Origin: an uncultured bacterium
GTDB lineage: Bacteria; UBP6; UBA1177
Length of the DNA: 64,000 bases
NCBI GenBank assembly: GCA_905233945.1
Contig: CAJOFY010000001.1
Location: forward strand, 90,507 to 154,506
Direction of reading: 5' to 3'
The translations under genes and the position numbers were made by a program. This document shows, piece after piece, positions 1 through 9,049 of this stretch. How positions within the stretch are numbered: position 1 is the stretch's first letter; every line of letters starts with the position of its first letter. The notes below the pieces were generated by a model, which was not told the origin of the DNA, made no database searches, and was given only the letters and a program-made list of their open reading frames with translations.

Positions 1-1
1 T

Positions 2-793
2 GAAAATTACACGATTGATGCTGATAAAATAGAGGCTCTGATAACAGAAAAAACGGTTGCGATAGTGCCTGTTCATGTTTACGGGAATATGTGCGATGTA
101 GAAAAAATCGCCGGTATTGCGAAAAAGCACGATTTGAAAGTGATTTACGATGCGGCTCACGCTTTCGCGGTGAAATACAAAGGCATTAGTTCGGCTTGTT
201 TCGGTGATGCTTCGATGTTCAGTTTCCACGCGACCAAGGTCTTCAACACGATTGAAGGCGGCGCGGTCTGTTTTTCGGACGATCCGCTTGTGGACAAACT
301 TAACAGCATGAAAAATTTCGGCATAACGAGCCCTGAAAGTGTCGGATTTGTCGGCGGGAATGCGAAAATGAGCGAGTTCCAGGCGGCGATGGGGATTTGC
401 AACCTGCGCCATCTTGAAGGGGAAATCGCAAAACGGAAAGCCGTAGTAGAACGTTATTTCAGTCACCTCGACGGAGTGAAAGGGATAAAACTCTGCAAAC
501 CTGATAGTGACGTAACTCCGAATTACGCATATTTTCCCGTTGTTTTTGACGGTTTTGCCGCTTCAAGAGACGAAATTTTCACAAAACTTGCCGGAAACGG
601 AATAATCGCGAGAAAATATTTCTATCCGCTCACAAATACATTCGACTGCTATAAAAATCTTCCGGGTTCAGGCGCTGAAAAAACGCCGGTCGCCGCATAT
701 TTTGCAGACAGAGTGCTGACTCTGCCGCTTTATGCCGACCTGACCAAAGAAGATGTTGACAGGATCTGCGGAATAATTTTGGAAAGGAGATAA
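2..793 (+). CDS. DegT/DnrJ/EryC1/StrS-family sugar aminotransferase, 5'-truncated
   Basis: PLP-dependent aminotransferase of the DegT family, which aminates nucleotide-linked keto-sugars. The reading frame is open from base 2, so the N-terminus lies outside the window; the GTG at 65 is an internal Val, not a start. The fold-type I signatures are visible: YDAAHA (the Asp that pairs with the PLP ring nitrogen) and [13 protein letters not shown], whose Lys should form the Schiff base. The stop is 2 bases before rmlA, so they are one operon. With rmlA and rmlB downstream and no rmlC/rmlD, the likely substrate is a dTDP-4-keto- or 3-keto-6-deoxyhexose (FdtB/QdtB/VioA-like); the exact sugar cannot be told. 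Confidence 0.9.
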   Translation, partial: ENYTIDADKIEALITEKTVAIVPVHVYGNMCDVEKIAGIAKKHDLKVIYDAAHAFAVKYKGISSACFGDASMFSFHATKVFNTIEGGAVCFSDDPLVDKLNSMKNFGITSPESVGFVGGNAKMSEFQAAMGICNLRHLEGEIAKRKAVVERYFSHLDGVKGIKLCKPDSDVTPNYAYFPVVFDGFAASRDEIFTKLAGNGIIARKYFYPLTNTFDCYKNLPGSGAEKTPVAAYFADRVLTLPLYADLTKEDVDRICGIILERR

Positions 794-795
794 AA

Positions 796-1665
796 ATGAA
801 AGGAATCATTCTTGCCGGAGGCAAAGGAACAAGGCTTTATCCGATGACAAAGGCTGTTTCGAAGCAGCTTCTGCCGATCTACGACAAGCCGCTTATCTAC
901 TATCCGCTTTCGATCCTTATGCTTGCAGGGATCCGCGAAGTGCTGATAATTTCGACACCTGAGGATACTCCGCTTTACGAAAGGCTCTTCGGAACAGGCG
1001 AAAAGATAGGGATGAAGTTCGCCTATAAAGTGCAGGAGACTCCGCGCGGACTTGCCGATGCCTTTATTCTTGGCGAGGATTTCATCGGGGATGACAGCGT
1101 ATGCCTGATCCTTGGCGACAATGTTTTTTACGGCCAGGATATGACAAAAATGCTCCGCAAAGCGATGGAAAACAAGGTCGGAGCGACGATCTTCGGCTAT
1201 CCGGTGAAGGATGCGCGCTCTTTCGGCGTGGTCGAATTCGACAAAAACCATAAAGTTGTTTCGATTGAGGAAAAACCTGAACATCCGAAGAGCAACTACG
1301 CCGTTCCGGGGCTTTATTTCTACGATAACCGTGTTGTTGAGATCGCGAAAAACGTGAAACCTTCGGCACGCGGAGAGATTGAAATTACCGCAGTGAACAA
1401 CGCATACCTTGAAAGCGGAGAACTCAATGTCACCCTGCTCGGACGCGGCATGGCGTGGCTCGATACCGGAACTCCCGCAAACATGCTGAAAGCGGCTGAA
1501 TTTGTCGAAGCGGTGCAGGATAGACAGGGATTTTACGTTTCCTGCATCGAAGAGATCGCATGGAGGCGCGGATTCATAACGACCGAGCAGCTTAAAGAAA
1601 TAGGTTGTGAACTCAAAATGACCGATTACGGCCAGTATCTGCTTTCAATCGCGGGGGAAAAATAA
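796..1665 (+). CDS. rmlA: Glucose-1-phosphate thymidylyltransferase
   Basis: Makes dTDP-glucose from dTTP and glucose-1-phosphate, the first step of dTDP-deoxysugar synthesis in the cytoplasm. The N-terminus carries the nucleotidyltransferase signature [11 protein letters not shown] followed by [10 protein letters not shown], and the length of 289 residues is the normal RmlA length. LGDNVFYG and EEKPEHPKS motifs are present further in. An AAGGAG-type ribosome site precedes the ATG. The stop overlaps the rmlB start (TAATG), so the two are translationally coupled. Confidence 0.97.
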   Translation: MKGIILAGGKGTRLYPMTKAVSKQLLPIYDKPLIYYPLSILMLAGIREVLIISTPEDTPLYERLFGTGEKIGMKFAYKVQETPRGLADAFILGEDFIGDDSVCLILGDNVFYGQDMTKMLRKAMENKVGATIFGYPVKDARSFGVVEFDKNHKVVSIEEKPEHPKSNYAVPGLYFYDNRVVEIAKNVKPSARGEIEITAVNNAYLESGELNVTLLGRGMAWLDTGTPANMLKAAEFVEAVQDRQGFYVSCIEEIAWRRGFITTEQLKEIGCELKMTDYGQYLLSIAGEK

Positions 1666-2684
1666 TGAACATCATCGTTACAGGCGGCGCGGGATTTATC
1701 GGCTCAAACTTCATTTTCCACATGCTTGAGGCGCATCCAGATTATAGGATTATCTGCCTCGACAAACTGACTTATGCGGGAAATCTGAGCACTTTGAAAA
1801 GTGTTATGGACAAGCCGAATTTCCGCTTTGTGAAGCTCGATATCTGCGACAGAGCGGGTGTTTACAAACTTTTTGAAGAGGAAAAACCCGACATCATCGT
1901 CAATTTCGCCGCGGAAAGCCACGTCGACAGAAGTATCGAAGATCCTTCGGTATTTTTGCAGACAAACATTATCGGAACAAGCGTTCTCATGGATGCCTGC
2001 CGGAAATACGGAATAACGAGATATCATCAGGTTTCGACCGATGAAGTTTACGGAGACCTGCCGCTTGACAGACCTGATCTTTTCTTCACCGAGGAGACTC
2101 CTATCCACACGAGCAGCCCGTATTCAAGTTCAAAAGCGGGGGCAGACCTTCTGGTTATGGCTTATCACCGCACTTTCGGGCTTCCGGCGACGATTTCGCG
2201 CTGCTCGAACAACTACGGCCCTTACCACTTTCCCGAAAAGCTGATCCCTCTGATGATCGCTAACTGCCTGAACGACAAGCCGCTTCCCGTTTACGGCGAA
2301 GGGCTCAACGTCCGCGACTGGCTCTATGTCGAAGACCACTGCAAAGCGATCGATCTCGTTATCCACAAAGGCAGAGTCGGCGAAATCTACAACATCGGCG
2401 GCCACAACGAAATGCGTAATATCGACATCGTAAAACTCATCTGCAAAGAACTCGGCAAACCCGAAAGCCTGATAACACACGTCAAAGACAGACTCGGCCA
2501 CGATATGCGCTATGCGATCGACCCGACAAAGATCCACAACGAACTCGGCTGGCTGCCCGAAACCAAATTCGCCGACGGCATCAAAAAAACGATAAAATGG
2601 TATCTTGACAACCGCGGATGGTGGGAAGAGATAATCAGCGGCGAATATCAGAACTACTACAAAAAAATGTATGAAGGAAGGTGA
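1665..2684 (+). CDS. rmlB: dTDP-glucose 4,6-dehydratase
   Basis: NAD-dependent extended SDR enzyme converting dTDP-glucose to dTDP-4-keto-6-deoxyglucose. Seen directly: Rossmann motif GGAGFIGSNF at residues 7-16, the STDEVYGD segment carrying the Asp-Glu catalytic pair, the YSSSKAG YxxxK motif, and the RCSNNYGPYHFPEKLIP signature typical of RmlB. The length of 339 residues fits the family. Third gene of the aminotransferase-rmlA-rmlB operon. No rmlC or rmlD follows, which favours an amino-deoxyhexose over rhamnose as the end product. Confidence 0.97.
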   Translation: MNIIVTGGAGFIGSNFIFHMLEAHPDYRIICLDKLTYAGNLSTLKSVMDKPNFRFVKLDICDRAGVYKLFEEEKPDIIVNFAAESHVDRSIEDPSVFLQTNIIGTSVLMDACRKYGITRYHQVSTDEVYGDLPLDRPDLFFTEETPIHTSSPYSSSKAGADLLVMAYHRTFGLPATISRCSNNYGPYHFPEKLIPLMIANCLNDKPLPVYGEGLNVRDWLYVEDHCKAIDLVIHKGRVGEIYNIGGHNEMRNIDIVKLICKELGKPESLITHVKDRLGHDMRYAIDPTKIHNELGWLPETKFADGIKKTIKWYLDNRGWWEEIISGEYQNYYKKMYEGR

Positions 2685-2720
2685 ACTGTTATCTACTGAT
2701 TTTTACCGACGGAGAGAGAT

Positions 2721-5189
2721 ATGTTCCTGAAAAACAGCAGCAACATCGCGATAGTCACTGAAAATTCGGAAATCACATACTCGGATCTGCTCAAAACAGC
2801 CTCCCTTTTCTCGGATATTCTCGGAAACCTCGACGGAAAAAGAGTCCTTATCATCAGCGAAAACAGACCGGAATATATCTATGCTTTTTACGGCATCTGG
2901 AAATCGGGCGGAATAGTTGTTCCCGTCGATTTCATGAGCACGCCGGAAGAGATCGCCTACATCATCAGCGACTGCTCGCCGGACATGATATTCTTTTCGG
3001 AAAAAGTGCGTGAAAACGTCGGAAAAGCGATAGATTTTTCCGGAAAAACAGAGATAAGAAAGATCGTCTTCGAGGAAATACGCGGCGACATTTCCAAATA
3101 CGAAGCAGCCGATTTCGATGTAGAGGACAAGGAAAAAACGTCACTTATAATCTACACTTCCGGCACGACCGGCTCACCGAAAGGGGTCATGCTTTCGTGC
3201 CGCAACATCATGGCGAACATGGATGCGCTCCAGGAATGCGGCTACTATTCAAGCTCAGATGTCGTTCTCATGATTCTTCCGCTGCACCACATCTTTCCGC
3301 TTTTAGGAACGGTAGTCGCACCGCTTTTAGGCGGAGGAAAAGCAGTAATCTGCCCGTCGCTTCAGGCTTCCGATATTGCCAAAATGATGGAAAAAAGCCA
3401 CCCGACGATGATTCTTGCAGTCCCCAGATTCTACGAAATGCTGATGAAAGGGATCATGCAGAAAATAAATTCGGGATTTCTCACAAAAGCTATATTCAGA
3501 ATCGCAAAAATCGCGAACAGCACAGCTTTTTCAAAAATAATTTTCAAATCGGTCGCAAAAAAATTCGGCGGCAACCTGAAACACTTCATCTGCGGCGGCG
3601 CGAAGCTCGATCCTGAGGTCTGGAACTGCTTCAAAGTACTCGGTTTTTCGATCGGAGACGGCTACGGAATGACCGAAGCGAGCCCGATGATAACCTTTCC
3701 GCGTCCCGGCAAAGGCAAAGCTGGATGCGTCGGAACCGAACTCGCGAAAGGAACAGTAAAAATCGTTGACGGCGAAATCGTTGCGACCGGAAAGAACATA
3801 ATGAAAGGTTACTACAACCGCCCCGAAGAAACCGCTGAAGTTCTGCGTGACGGCTGGCTCTACACAGGCGATCTCGGCCATTTCGACAAAGAGGGAAACC
3901 TCTGCATAACCGGCAGAAAGAAAGAAATCATCATTTTAGGCAACGGCAAAAACGTAAATCCCTCCGAAATCGAGCAGGATATCGAAAGAAGCGACACTTT
4001 GATCAAAGAAATCGCAGTTATCGCGAAAAACGGCGTTCTCTGCGCCATAATCAGGCCTGACGAAAAAGTGCTCGCTGAACGGCAGATTCCGAATTTAGAA
4101 GAATATATCCGCTGGGAAATCATCGACAGATACAACTCGACGGCTTCACACCATAAAAAAATCCTCGATTTCGTCCTTACTAACCAGCCGCTGCCGAGAA
4201 CAAGGCTCGACAAAATCCAAAGATTCAAACTTGAGGAGTTTCTTAAAAACAAGGACGAAAAACGGGCCGAAGTCGAGATTCCAGACACCAAAGAATACGC
4301 AAAAATCGCTGAATACATTGAAAAAACGAGTGAAAAGAAAGTCTTTCCCGATGACCACATCGAAATCGACCTCGGGCTCGACTCTCTTGACAAAATCGAA
4401 CTTGCATCGTTCATCAATTCGGAATTCGGCATAAAAATCAGCGAAACCGATATCCAGAATTTCGCAACAGTACGCAAAATCGCCGCTTTCACAGCCGAGC
4501 GCGGAAGCAAAAAAGGCAGCAGCGCAAAACAGGACTGGAAAACTGTTCTCAGGGAAAATCTCGACAAAATAGAGCTCCCGAGAAGCGCATTTTATCACAG
4601 ACTTCTCAGATTTTCGCTTGTAAGCGCGGTCAGGACTTTCTTCAAAGTCCGCTTTTCCGGCGCGGAAAACATACCGAACGGCCCGGTCATCTTCGCGGCA
4701 AACCACCAGAGCGTGGTCGATGCACTTTTCGTGCTGGCAAAAATTCCGGCAAAAGAGTTCAAACGCACTTACTGCTTCGCCAAGGAAAAGCACTTCAGGC
4801 AGTGGTGGCGCCGCTACATGGCAAAACGCAACAACATAATAATCATGCGTGAAGACGAAGAGATCGTCGATTCGATAAAACGGATGGCGTCCGTCCTCAA
4901 AAAAGGGCGCAACGTCCTGATTTTCCCTGAAGGAACGCGCAGCCGCGACGGCAGTTTGGGTGATTTCAAGCAGACTTTCTCGCTCCTTGCCTGCGAAATC
5001 AGCGTTCCGGTAATTCCTGTCGCGATCGACGGCGCATTTGAAGCGTTTCCTCGCAACAGAAAGTTCCCCCACCCTTTCAAAAGAATCAATGTCACATACC
5101 TTCCGCCGATAAGCCCGGAAGGAAAAACCCGCGAAGAACTAGCGGAAGCGGTAAAAGAAGCGATTGAAGAAAAAATCGCAAAGCATTAG
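2721..5189 (+). CDS. Acyl-ligase / acyl carrier protein / PlsC acyltransferase fusion
   Basis: Three domains in one 822-residue chain. Residues 1-510 are an ANL-family AMP-forming ligase: YTSGTTGSPKG at 145-155, YGMTEA at 315-320, YTGD at 381-384, and the GRKKEII hinge near 398. Residues about 520-595 are an acyl carrier protein with the GLDSLD motif, Ser555 being the predicted phosphopantetheine site. Residues about 610-822 are a PlsC/LPLAT acyltransferase with NHQSVVD (661-667) and FPEGTRSR (735-742). Aas of E. coli joins ligase and acyltransferase in the opposite order and without ACP. Likely role: activate a fatty acid, load it on its own ACP and pass it to a lysophospholipid or glycolipid. 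The gene is 36 bases after rmlB and ends with a 4-base tail-to-tail overlap with the next minus-strand gene. Confidence 0.88.
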   Translation: MFLKNSSNIAIVTENSEITYSDLLKTASLFSDILGNLDGKRVLIISENRPEYIYAFYGIWKSGGIVVPVDFMSTPEEIAYIISDCSPDMIFFSEKVRENVGKAIDFSGKTEIRKIVFEEIRGDISKYEAADFDVEDKEKTSLIIYTSGTTGSPKGVMLSCRNIMANMDALQECGYYSSSDVVLMILPLHHIFPLLGTVVAPLLGGGKAVICPSLQASDIAKMMEKSHPTMILAVPRFYEMLMKGIMQKINSGFLTKAIFRIAKIANSTAFSKIIFKSVAKKFGGNLKHFICGGAKLDPEVWNCFKVLGFSIGDGYGMTEASPMITFPRPGKGKAGCVGTELAKGTVKIVDGEIVATGKNIMKGYYNRPEETAEVLRDGWLYTGDLGHFDKEGNLCITGRKKEIIILGNGKNVNPSEIEQDIERSDTLIKEIAVIAKNGVLCAIIRPDEKVLAERQIPNLEEYIRWEIIDRYNSTASHHKKILDFVLTNQPLPRTRLDKIQRFKLEEFLKNKDEKRAEVEIPDTKEYAKIAEYIEKTSEKKVFPDDHIEIDLGLDSLDKIELASFINSEFGIKISETDIQNFATVRKIAAFTAERGSKKGSSAKQDWKTVLRENLDKIELPRSAFYHRLLRFSLVSAVRTFFKVRFSGAENIPNGPVIFAANHQSVVDALFVLAKIPAKEFKRTYCFAKEKHFRQWWRRYMAKRNNIIIMREDEEIVDSIKRMASVLKKGRNVLIFPEGTRSRDGSLGDFKQTFSLLACEISVPVIPVAIDGAFEAFPRNRKFPHPFKRINVTYLPPISPEGKTREELAEAVKEAIEEKIAKH

Positions 5190-6388
5190 TGTTTATTCTT
5201 GGCAAATTCCTTTTTCAGAAGCGGAATCATTCTGTCAGCCACGTTGTTTCCGACGATCCTTGTGGCTTCAGGAGTATAGTGGATTCCGTCGTAAAACATG
5301 GTGTTCGCATTGCCGTTAAAAAGATAAGACTGCGTAAATATTAAAGGATTTGTACTTTCAGAAATTCCTTTTGCACAGCGTATGGAATAAGTGTTCAAGC
5401 CCGGAACAGCGATCTCGTTTCTATAAAACAGATTACGCTCCGGAGTACTCAGAGGCTTTTTCAACTGTAGAAATGGCGGGTAAAAGAATACGCTTTTTAT
5501 CCCTTTTCTGGCCAGCATTCCGGAAGCATATTCAATGCGCGACTTGAATTTGGCAATAAACTCGTCAGCTCTTGCCTCATACTCCGGAATCAGAGGATGC
5601 AGCCCGAGCTCTTTTTCAAAAGATGCCGATTTCTGGACGGAATCGCCCCAGAAAGCCTCTTTTATAACTTTGACGACAGCACTGCGCTGAAGGAAAGGTT
5701 TCTTTTTGTTTTCGGCAATATTGTCAAGCATTGCATGTTCCAGATCCATAGCCTCGTCCTCGGTGAACGGCTTATAATCATCGTTTCCTTTATAAAAACT
5801 GTAGTTGACATCGCCGCCGCCCGTATAGAACACAGCCATGTCAAGCTCAAGATTTTCGCTTTCGAGTTCAGCGAAAGGTATTTCACGCTGGAGATCGTTA
5901 CCTTCGATTCCTATATTGAAAACTGTGATTTTTCTGTCGGGGAACTCGGCTCTCAGCCTCTTCTGGAGGATAAACGGAATAGTATTTTCCTCGGCAAGAT
6001 AAAATCCCAGAACCCTGGAATCGCCGTAGACCCCTATCCGGTATTCATTTTCCTCTTTTTTCTGAGGTTCTTCGCCGCGGAAACCGAACGAATTGAAGTT
6101 GAAACTATCCCTCCTGGCCTTTTTGTAGCGGAAAACGACCGTTCCCGGAATTCCGACGATTCTCGGGCCGAGTGAAGCAAGATCCTCTCTCGCCTTCATT
6201 GCCGTTCTGAGTTCCTCATCCGAAAAAGCGAGACTTGCCATGTACTCGTCATTGTTGAGCGTCTCGCCGAACGACGTGAAATTCTGAAGAATGAATTCTG
6301 AAGCCGCCAGCAGGAGAAATACTGTAAAAAGTGCGCAGAAAAAACCTTTGAAAGACCTGATTTTGTCTATACGTCTACTTATTTTCAA
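5186..6388 (-). CDS. SGNH-type hydrolase/O-acetyltransferase-like protein, copy 2
   Basis: 400-residue membrane-anchored protein with one N-terminal hydrophobic segment (about residues 15-32) and an extracytoplasmic SGNH fold. The nucleophile block is VYGDSRVLG with Ser124, and the C-terminal block DGIHYT supplies Asp367 and His370, spaced as in SGNH enzymes. It follows an MBOAT protein and a close paralogue, the arrangement seen for AlgI with AlgJ/AlgX-type partners, so O-acetylation of an exported polysaccharide is the likely role. The start overlaps the preceding paralogue by 14 bases. Same length and same catalytic positions as copy 1, which indicates tandem duplication. Confidence 0.75.
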   Translation of the reverse strand: MKISRRIDKIRSFKGFFCALFTVFLLLAASEFILQNFTSFGETLNNDEYMASLAFSDEELRTAMKAREDLASLGPRIVGIPGTVVFRYKKARRDSFNFNSFGFRGEEPQKKEENEYRIGVYGDSRVLGFYLAEENTIPFILQKRLRAEFPDRKITVFNIGIEGNDLQREIPFAELESENLELDMAVFYTGGGDVNYSFYKGNDDYKPFTEDEAMDLEHAMLDNIAENKKKPFLQRSAVVKVIKEAFWGDSVQKSASFEKELGLHPLIPEYEARADEFIAKFKSRIEYASGMLARKGIKSVFFYPPFLQLKKPLSTPERNLFYRNEIAVPGLNTYSIRCAKGISESTNPLIFTQSYLFNGNANTMFYDGIHYTPEATRIVGNNVADRMIPLLKKEFAKNKH

Positions 6389-7577
6389 GATATCCCCCCT
6401 TTTCCAAGGTCTTTATCAGCTCGTCAGCAATATGATCGCCCGCGGTCCGGACAAATTTCGGCGTGTAATGTATTCCGTCAAAAAAAACAGTATCCAGTTC
6501 GCCCTGAAATATTTCGCTCTGATCAACAATATTCGTGCCGTATTTTCCCGTTTTCAAGGCTTCCTTGACTCCGCTGATGCATTGCATGGTGAAAAGATTT
6601 ATGCCTGGTAAATACATTTCATTGCGGTAAAGAAAAAGTTTCTCGGCATCGCTCAAAGGCTGTTTGGCATGTATCAGAGCCGGCAGAATAAAAAGCGGAA
6701 CTATCCCCTTTTTATCGAAAAAAGCGGTTGCGGCAGCCATTCTTCCGAGATATGCTTCAGGAAATTTTTCGGCGAACTCAATTTTCTGCGGCGGTATGGG
6801 AAGCGTAGGAAACTCCTTTTCATATATCCTGACCAGCACTTTCTCGGCATCGCTGATATATGTGTGTTTCAATGTGTTGAGGATCCTGATTCTGTCGAAA
6901 ACCGTTTTATCTTCTTCATTTCCTTCGATTCCGGGAATAAGTTTTTCATCTCCTTTAAAAGGCTTCCAGTCGGCGTTTCCCTTATCGAAAGCAGTGTGAA
7001 TATCTATTATCCACGAATAGAAGACCACCATGTCAGGCTCAATTTTTTCATAATAAAATTCGGCAGCTGCCACAGCTCTTTGAATATCGTGCCCCTCGAC
7101 GCCCATATTCAGTACCGTTATATTTTTATGAAAATGCTCCCGCAGTCTCCTTTCCACAACAGAAGGGATCGTATCTTTGTCCTGAACGGCAAAACCGAAC
7201 ACTTTGGAATCACCGAAAACAGCTATCCTGAACTCGTCATCCTCTTTTTTAGTAAATTCCTTATTTCTGAAACCGTCGGAATTAAACGTAAAACTCTCTC
7301 TTACCGCAGGTTTGTATTTGAAAATTATTGTTCCCGGAATACTTGTCTGCCGCTCTTCACCCAAACTTATGATGTCACGCTTGAATTTCTCGGCGTTTTC
7401 AGATTCCTCCTTGGAAAAAACGAGGTTTCCATAGTAGTCGTAATCCGTTTTGACCCCTTTGAAAATCGTTGAATTGAGAACAAATTCCGAAAAAACGAAG
7501 TATGCCGCAATACAGAAAACATGGAGCGCCAACATGGCCGCGGAGTTTATTCTGTCAATTCTTTTCGGCATTTTCAT
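6375..7577 (-). CDS. SGNH-type hydrolase/O-acetyltransferase-like protein, copy 1
   Basis: Paralogue of the next gene, also 400 residues. N-terminal membrane anchor (about residues 14-32), nucleophile block VFGDSKVFG with Ser124, and C-terminal DGIHYT with Asp367 and His370. The IPGTI.FKYK and FNSDGFRN segments match IPGTVVFRYK and FNSFGFRG in the paralogue. It starts 6 bases after the MBOAT stop, so the three genes form one unit. In the AlgI/AlgJ/AlgX scheme the MBOAT protein brings acetyl across the membrane and the SGNH protein transfers it to the glycan. An alternative ATG two codons in is possible. Confidence 0.75.
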   Translation of the reverse strand: MKMPKRIDRINSAAMLALHVFCIAAYFVFSEFVLNSTIFKGVKTDYDYYGNLVFSKEESENAEKFKRDIISLGEERQTSIPGTIIFKYKPAVRESFTFNSDGFRNKEFTKKEDDEFRIAVFGDSKVFGFAVQDKDTIPSVVERRLREHFHKNITVLNMGVEGHDIQRAVAAAEFYYEKIEPDMVVFYSWIIDIHTAFDKGNADWKPFKGDEKLIPGIEGNEEDKTVFDRIRILNTLKHTYISDAEKVLVRIYEKEFPTLPIPPQKIEFAEKFPEAYLGRMAAATAFFDKKGIVPLFILPALIHAKQPLSDAEKLFLYRNEMYLPGINLFTMQCISGVKEALKTGKYGTNIVDQSEIFQGELDTVFFDGIHYTPKFVRTAGDHIADELIKTLEKGGYLENK

Positions 7578-7583
7578 TCTGCA

Positions 7584-8978
7584 TTAAAACCTGAAATAAA
7601 TGAAAGGATCAGAGAATATCATCGAGCTGCTGGAAAGTGCCGCCGCAAAGAGTACGACAAGAAAAACTGCTTCCAGACATCTGAAAACTTTTGATTTTCC
7701 GAATTTAGCCGTGATCAGACCGTAGACAGGAAAACAGAATACAAGTCCTGCGGCAAGCGCGACAGCCGATCTTGTATCAAAAAGCCTGGAGAACTCTACG
7801 GAAGAGGCTGCCGGAACAAACATCACCCGTGCTATTTCAAAAAAATGAGTGACCGATCTTACACGTACCGACATGAAAAACGGCGGAAATACGACACACA
7901 GTGTGTAGAGATGCGCAAGTACTTTGTTACGGTATGAACAGTGCTTCTTGAAAATACGCTCGATAGTGATGAAAAATGCCGAAATCGAACCGAAAAGAAT
8001 GAAATGCCATGCCGACCCGTGCCAAAGTCCGCATATAAGAAAGATAATCCAGAGATTGACTATTGTCCTGAACTCCCCTTTTCTGCTGCCGCCGAGAGGA
8101 ATGTAGAGGTAATCCCTGAACCATGTCGAAAGCGAAATATGCCATCTGCGCCACATGTTTCCGAGAGATGTCGCCGCAAAAGGATAAAGAAAGTTTTCAG
8201 GAATTTTCACGCCGAACATTCTTGCAAGACCGATCGCCATGTCCGAATAGCCCGAAAAATCGAAGTAAAGTTCTATCGTGAAAATAAACGGCGCCATCCA
8301 CGCGACAGCAGTTCCCATCGAAGAGGGTTCCATCGAATACACTTTGTCGACTACCGGAGAAAGAGTGTTGGAAATAAGCACTTTTTTGGCAAAACCGTAG
8401 ACAAAACGCTTTAAACCGTAAAGAAACGCAGCATAGTGAACTGATCTGTATTTGAGCTGCGGAATAAAATTGTCGTAACGGACGATGGGGCCGGCAACAA
8501 GCTGCGGAAAGAACGAAATATAGAGCGCGGTGTCAATAAATGTGACTTTCCTCTCCTCATGCTTTCTGTAAAAATCCACTATGCATGAAACTGCCTGGAA
8601 TGTGAAAAACGATATTCCGAGCGGCAGATGAAACCTCGTCGGCACAAGAGTCAGACCGAATTTAGCGAGAACAAGTGAAAGCTGTTCGGTAAAAAAGTTG
8701 GCATATTTGAAAATCAGAAGAATCGAAATCGCAAGAACCGAGCCTGTTACAGCTATCACCTTCTTGTATTTTTCATGGTTCTGGATCAACTTTATCGAAA
8801 CATAGGCTGTTGTTATCGTTGCAAGCATCAGAATAACAAAAGAACCTTCGCCGTACATGTAGAATATAAGGCTCGCAAAAAGAAGGAAGACATTGCGCAG
8901 CCTTTCCGGAAGCATTGCGTGGAGTATCCAGACCAACGGGAGAAAAATAAATAAAAATATCGGACTGCTGAAAACCAT
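7584..8978 (-). CDS. MBOAT-family O-acyltransferase (AlgI-like)
   Basis: 464-residue polytopic membrane protein of the membrane-bound O-acyltransferase family. Diagnostic blocks are RRWHISLSTWFRDYLYIPLGG and, downstream, CGLWHGSAWHF, in which His320 is the expected catalytic histidine. The N-terminus VFSSPIFLFIFLPLVW is typical of AlgI/PatA/DltB proteins. It likely passes acetyl groups through the inner membrane to the two SGNH proteins encoded next. A good ribosome site (AGAGGT) precedes the ATG, and a promoter of the window's recurrent type lies just upstream at 9007-9049. Whether the target is an exopolysaccharide, LPS or peptidoglycan is not shown; the neighbouring nucleotide-sugar genes favour a surface glycan. 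Confidence 0.93.
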   Translation of the reverse strand: MVFSSPIFLFIFLPLVWILHAMLPERLRNVFLLFASLIFYMYGEGSFVILMLATITTAYVSIKLIQNHEKYKKVIAVTGSVLAISILLIFKYANFFTEQLSLVLAKFGLTLVPTRFHLPLGISFFTFQAVSCIVDFYRKHEERKVTFIDTALYISFFPQLVAGPIVRYDNFIPQLKYRSVHYAAFLYGLKRFVYGFAKKVLISNTLSPVVDKVYSMEPSSMGTAVAWMAPFIFTIELYFDFSGYSDMAIGLARMFGVKIPENFLYPFAATSLGNMWRRWHISLSTWFRDYLYIPLGGSRKGEFRTIVNLWIIFLICGLWHGSAWHFILFGSISAFFITIERIFKKHCSYRNKVLAHLYTLCVVFPPFFMSVRVRSVTHFFEIARVMFVPAASSVEFSRLFDTRSAVALAAGLVFCFPVYGLITAKFGKSKVFRCLEAVFLVVLFAAALSSSSMIFSDPFIYFRF

Positions 8979-9006
8979 GTAGACCTCTGATTTTTATAAA
9001 AAAATA

Positions 9007-9049
9007 CAAAAAAAACGAGGTATTTTAATGAGAAAGCCGGAAATGGCAA
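9007..9049 (-). promoter_or_regulatory. Promoter of the MBOAT/SGNH operon
   Basis: On the minus strand: -35 TTGCCA (9044-9049), 16-base spacer, -10 TAAAAT (9022-9027), four bases, then CG and eight T ending in G (9007-9017). It belongs to the recurrent promoter type described in the findings. Confidence 0.7.

Noticed and set aside
65..67. GTG as start of the sugar aminotransferase
   Set aside because: The frame is open upstream to the window edge and the residues before it fit the DegT family; the true start is outside.
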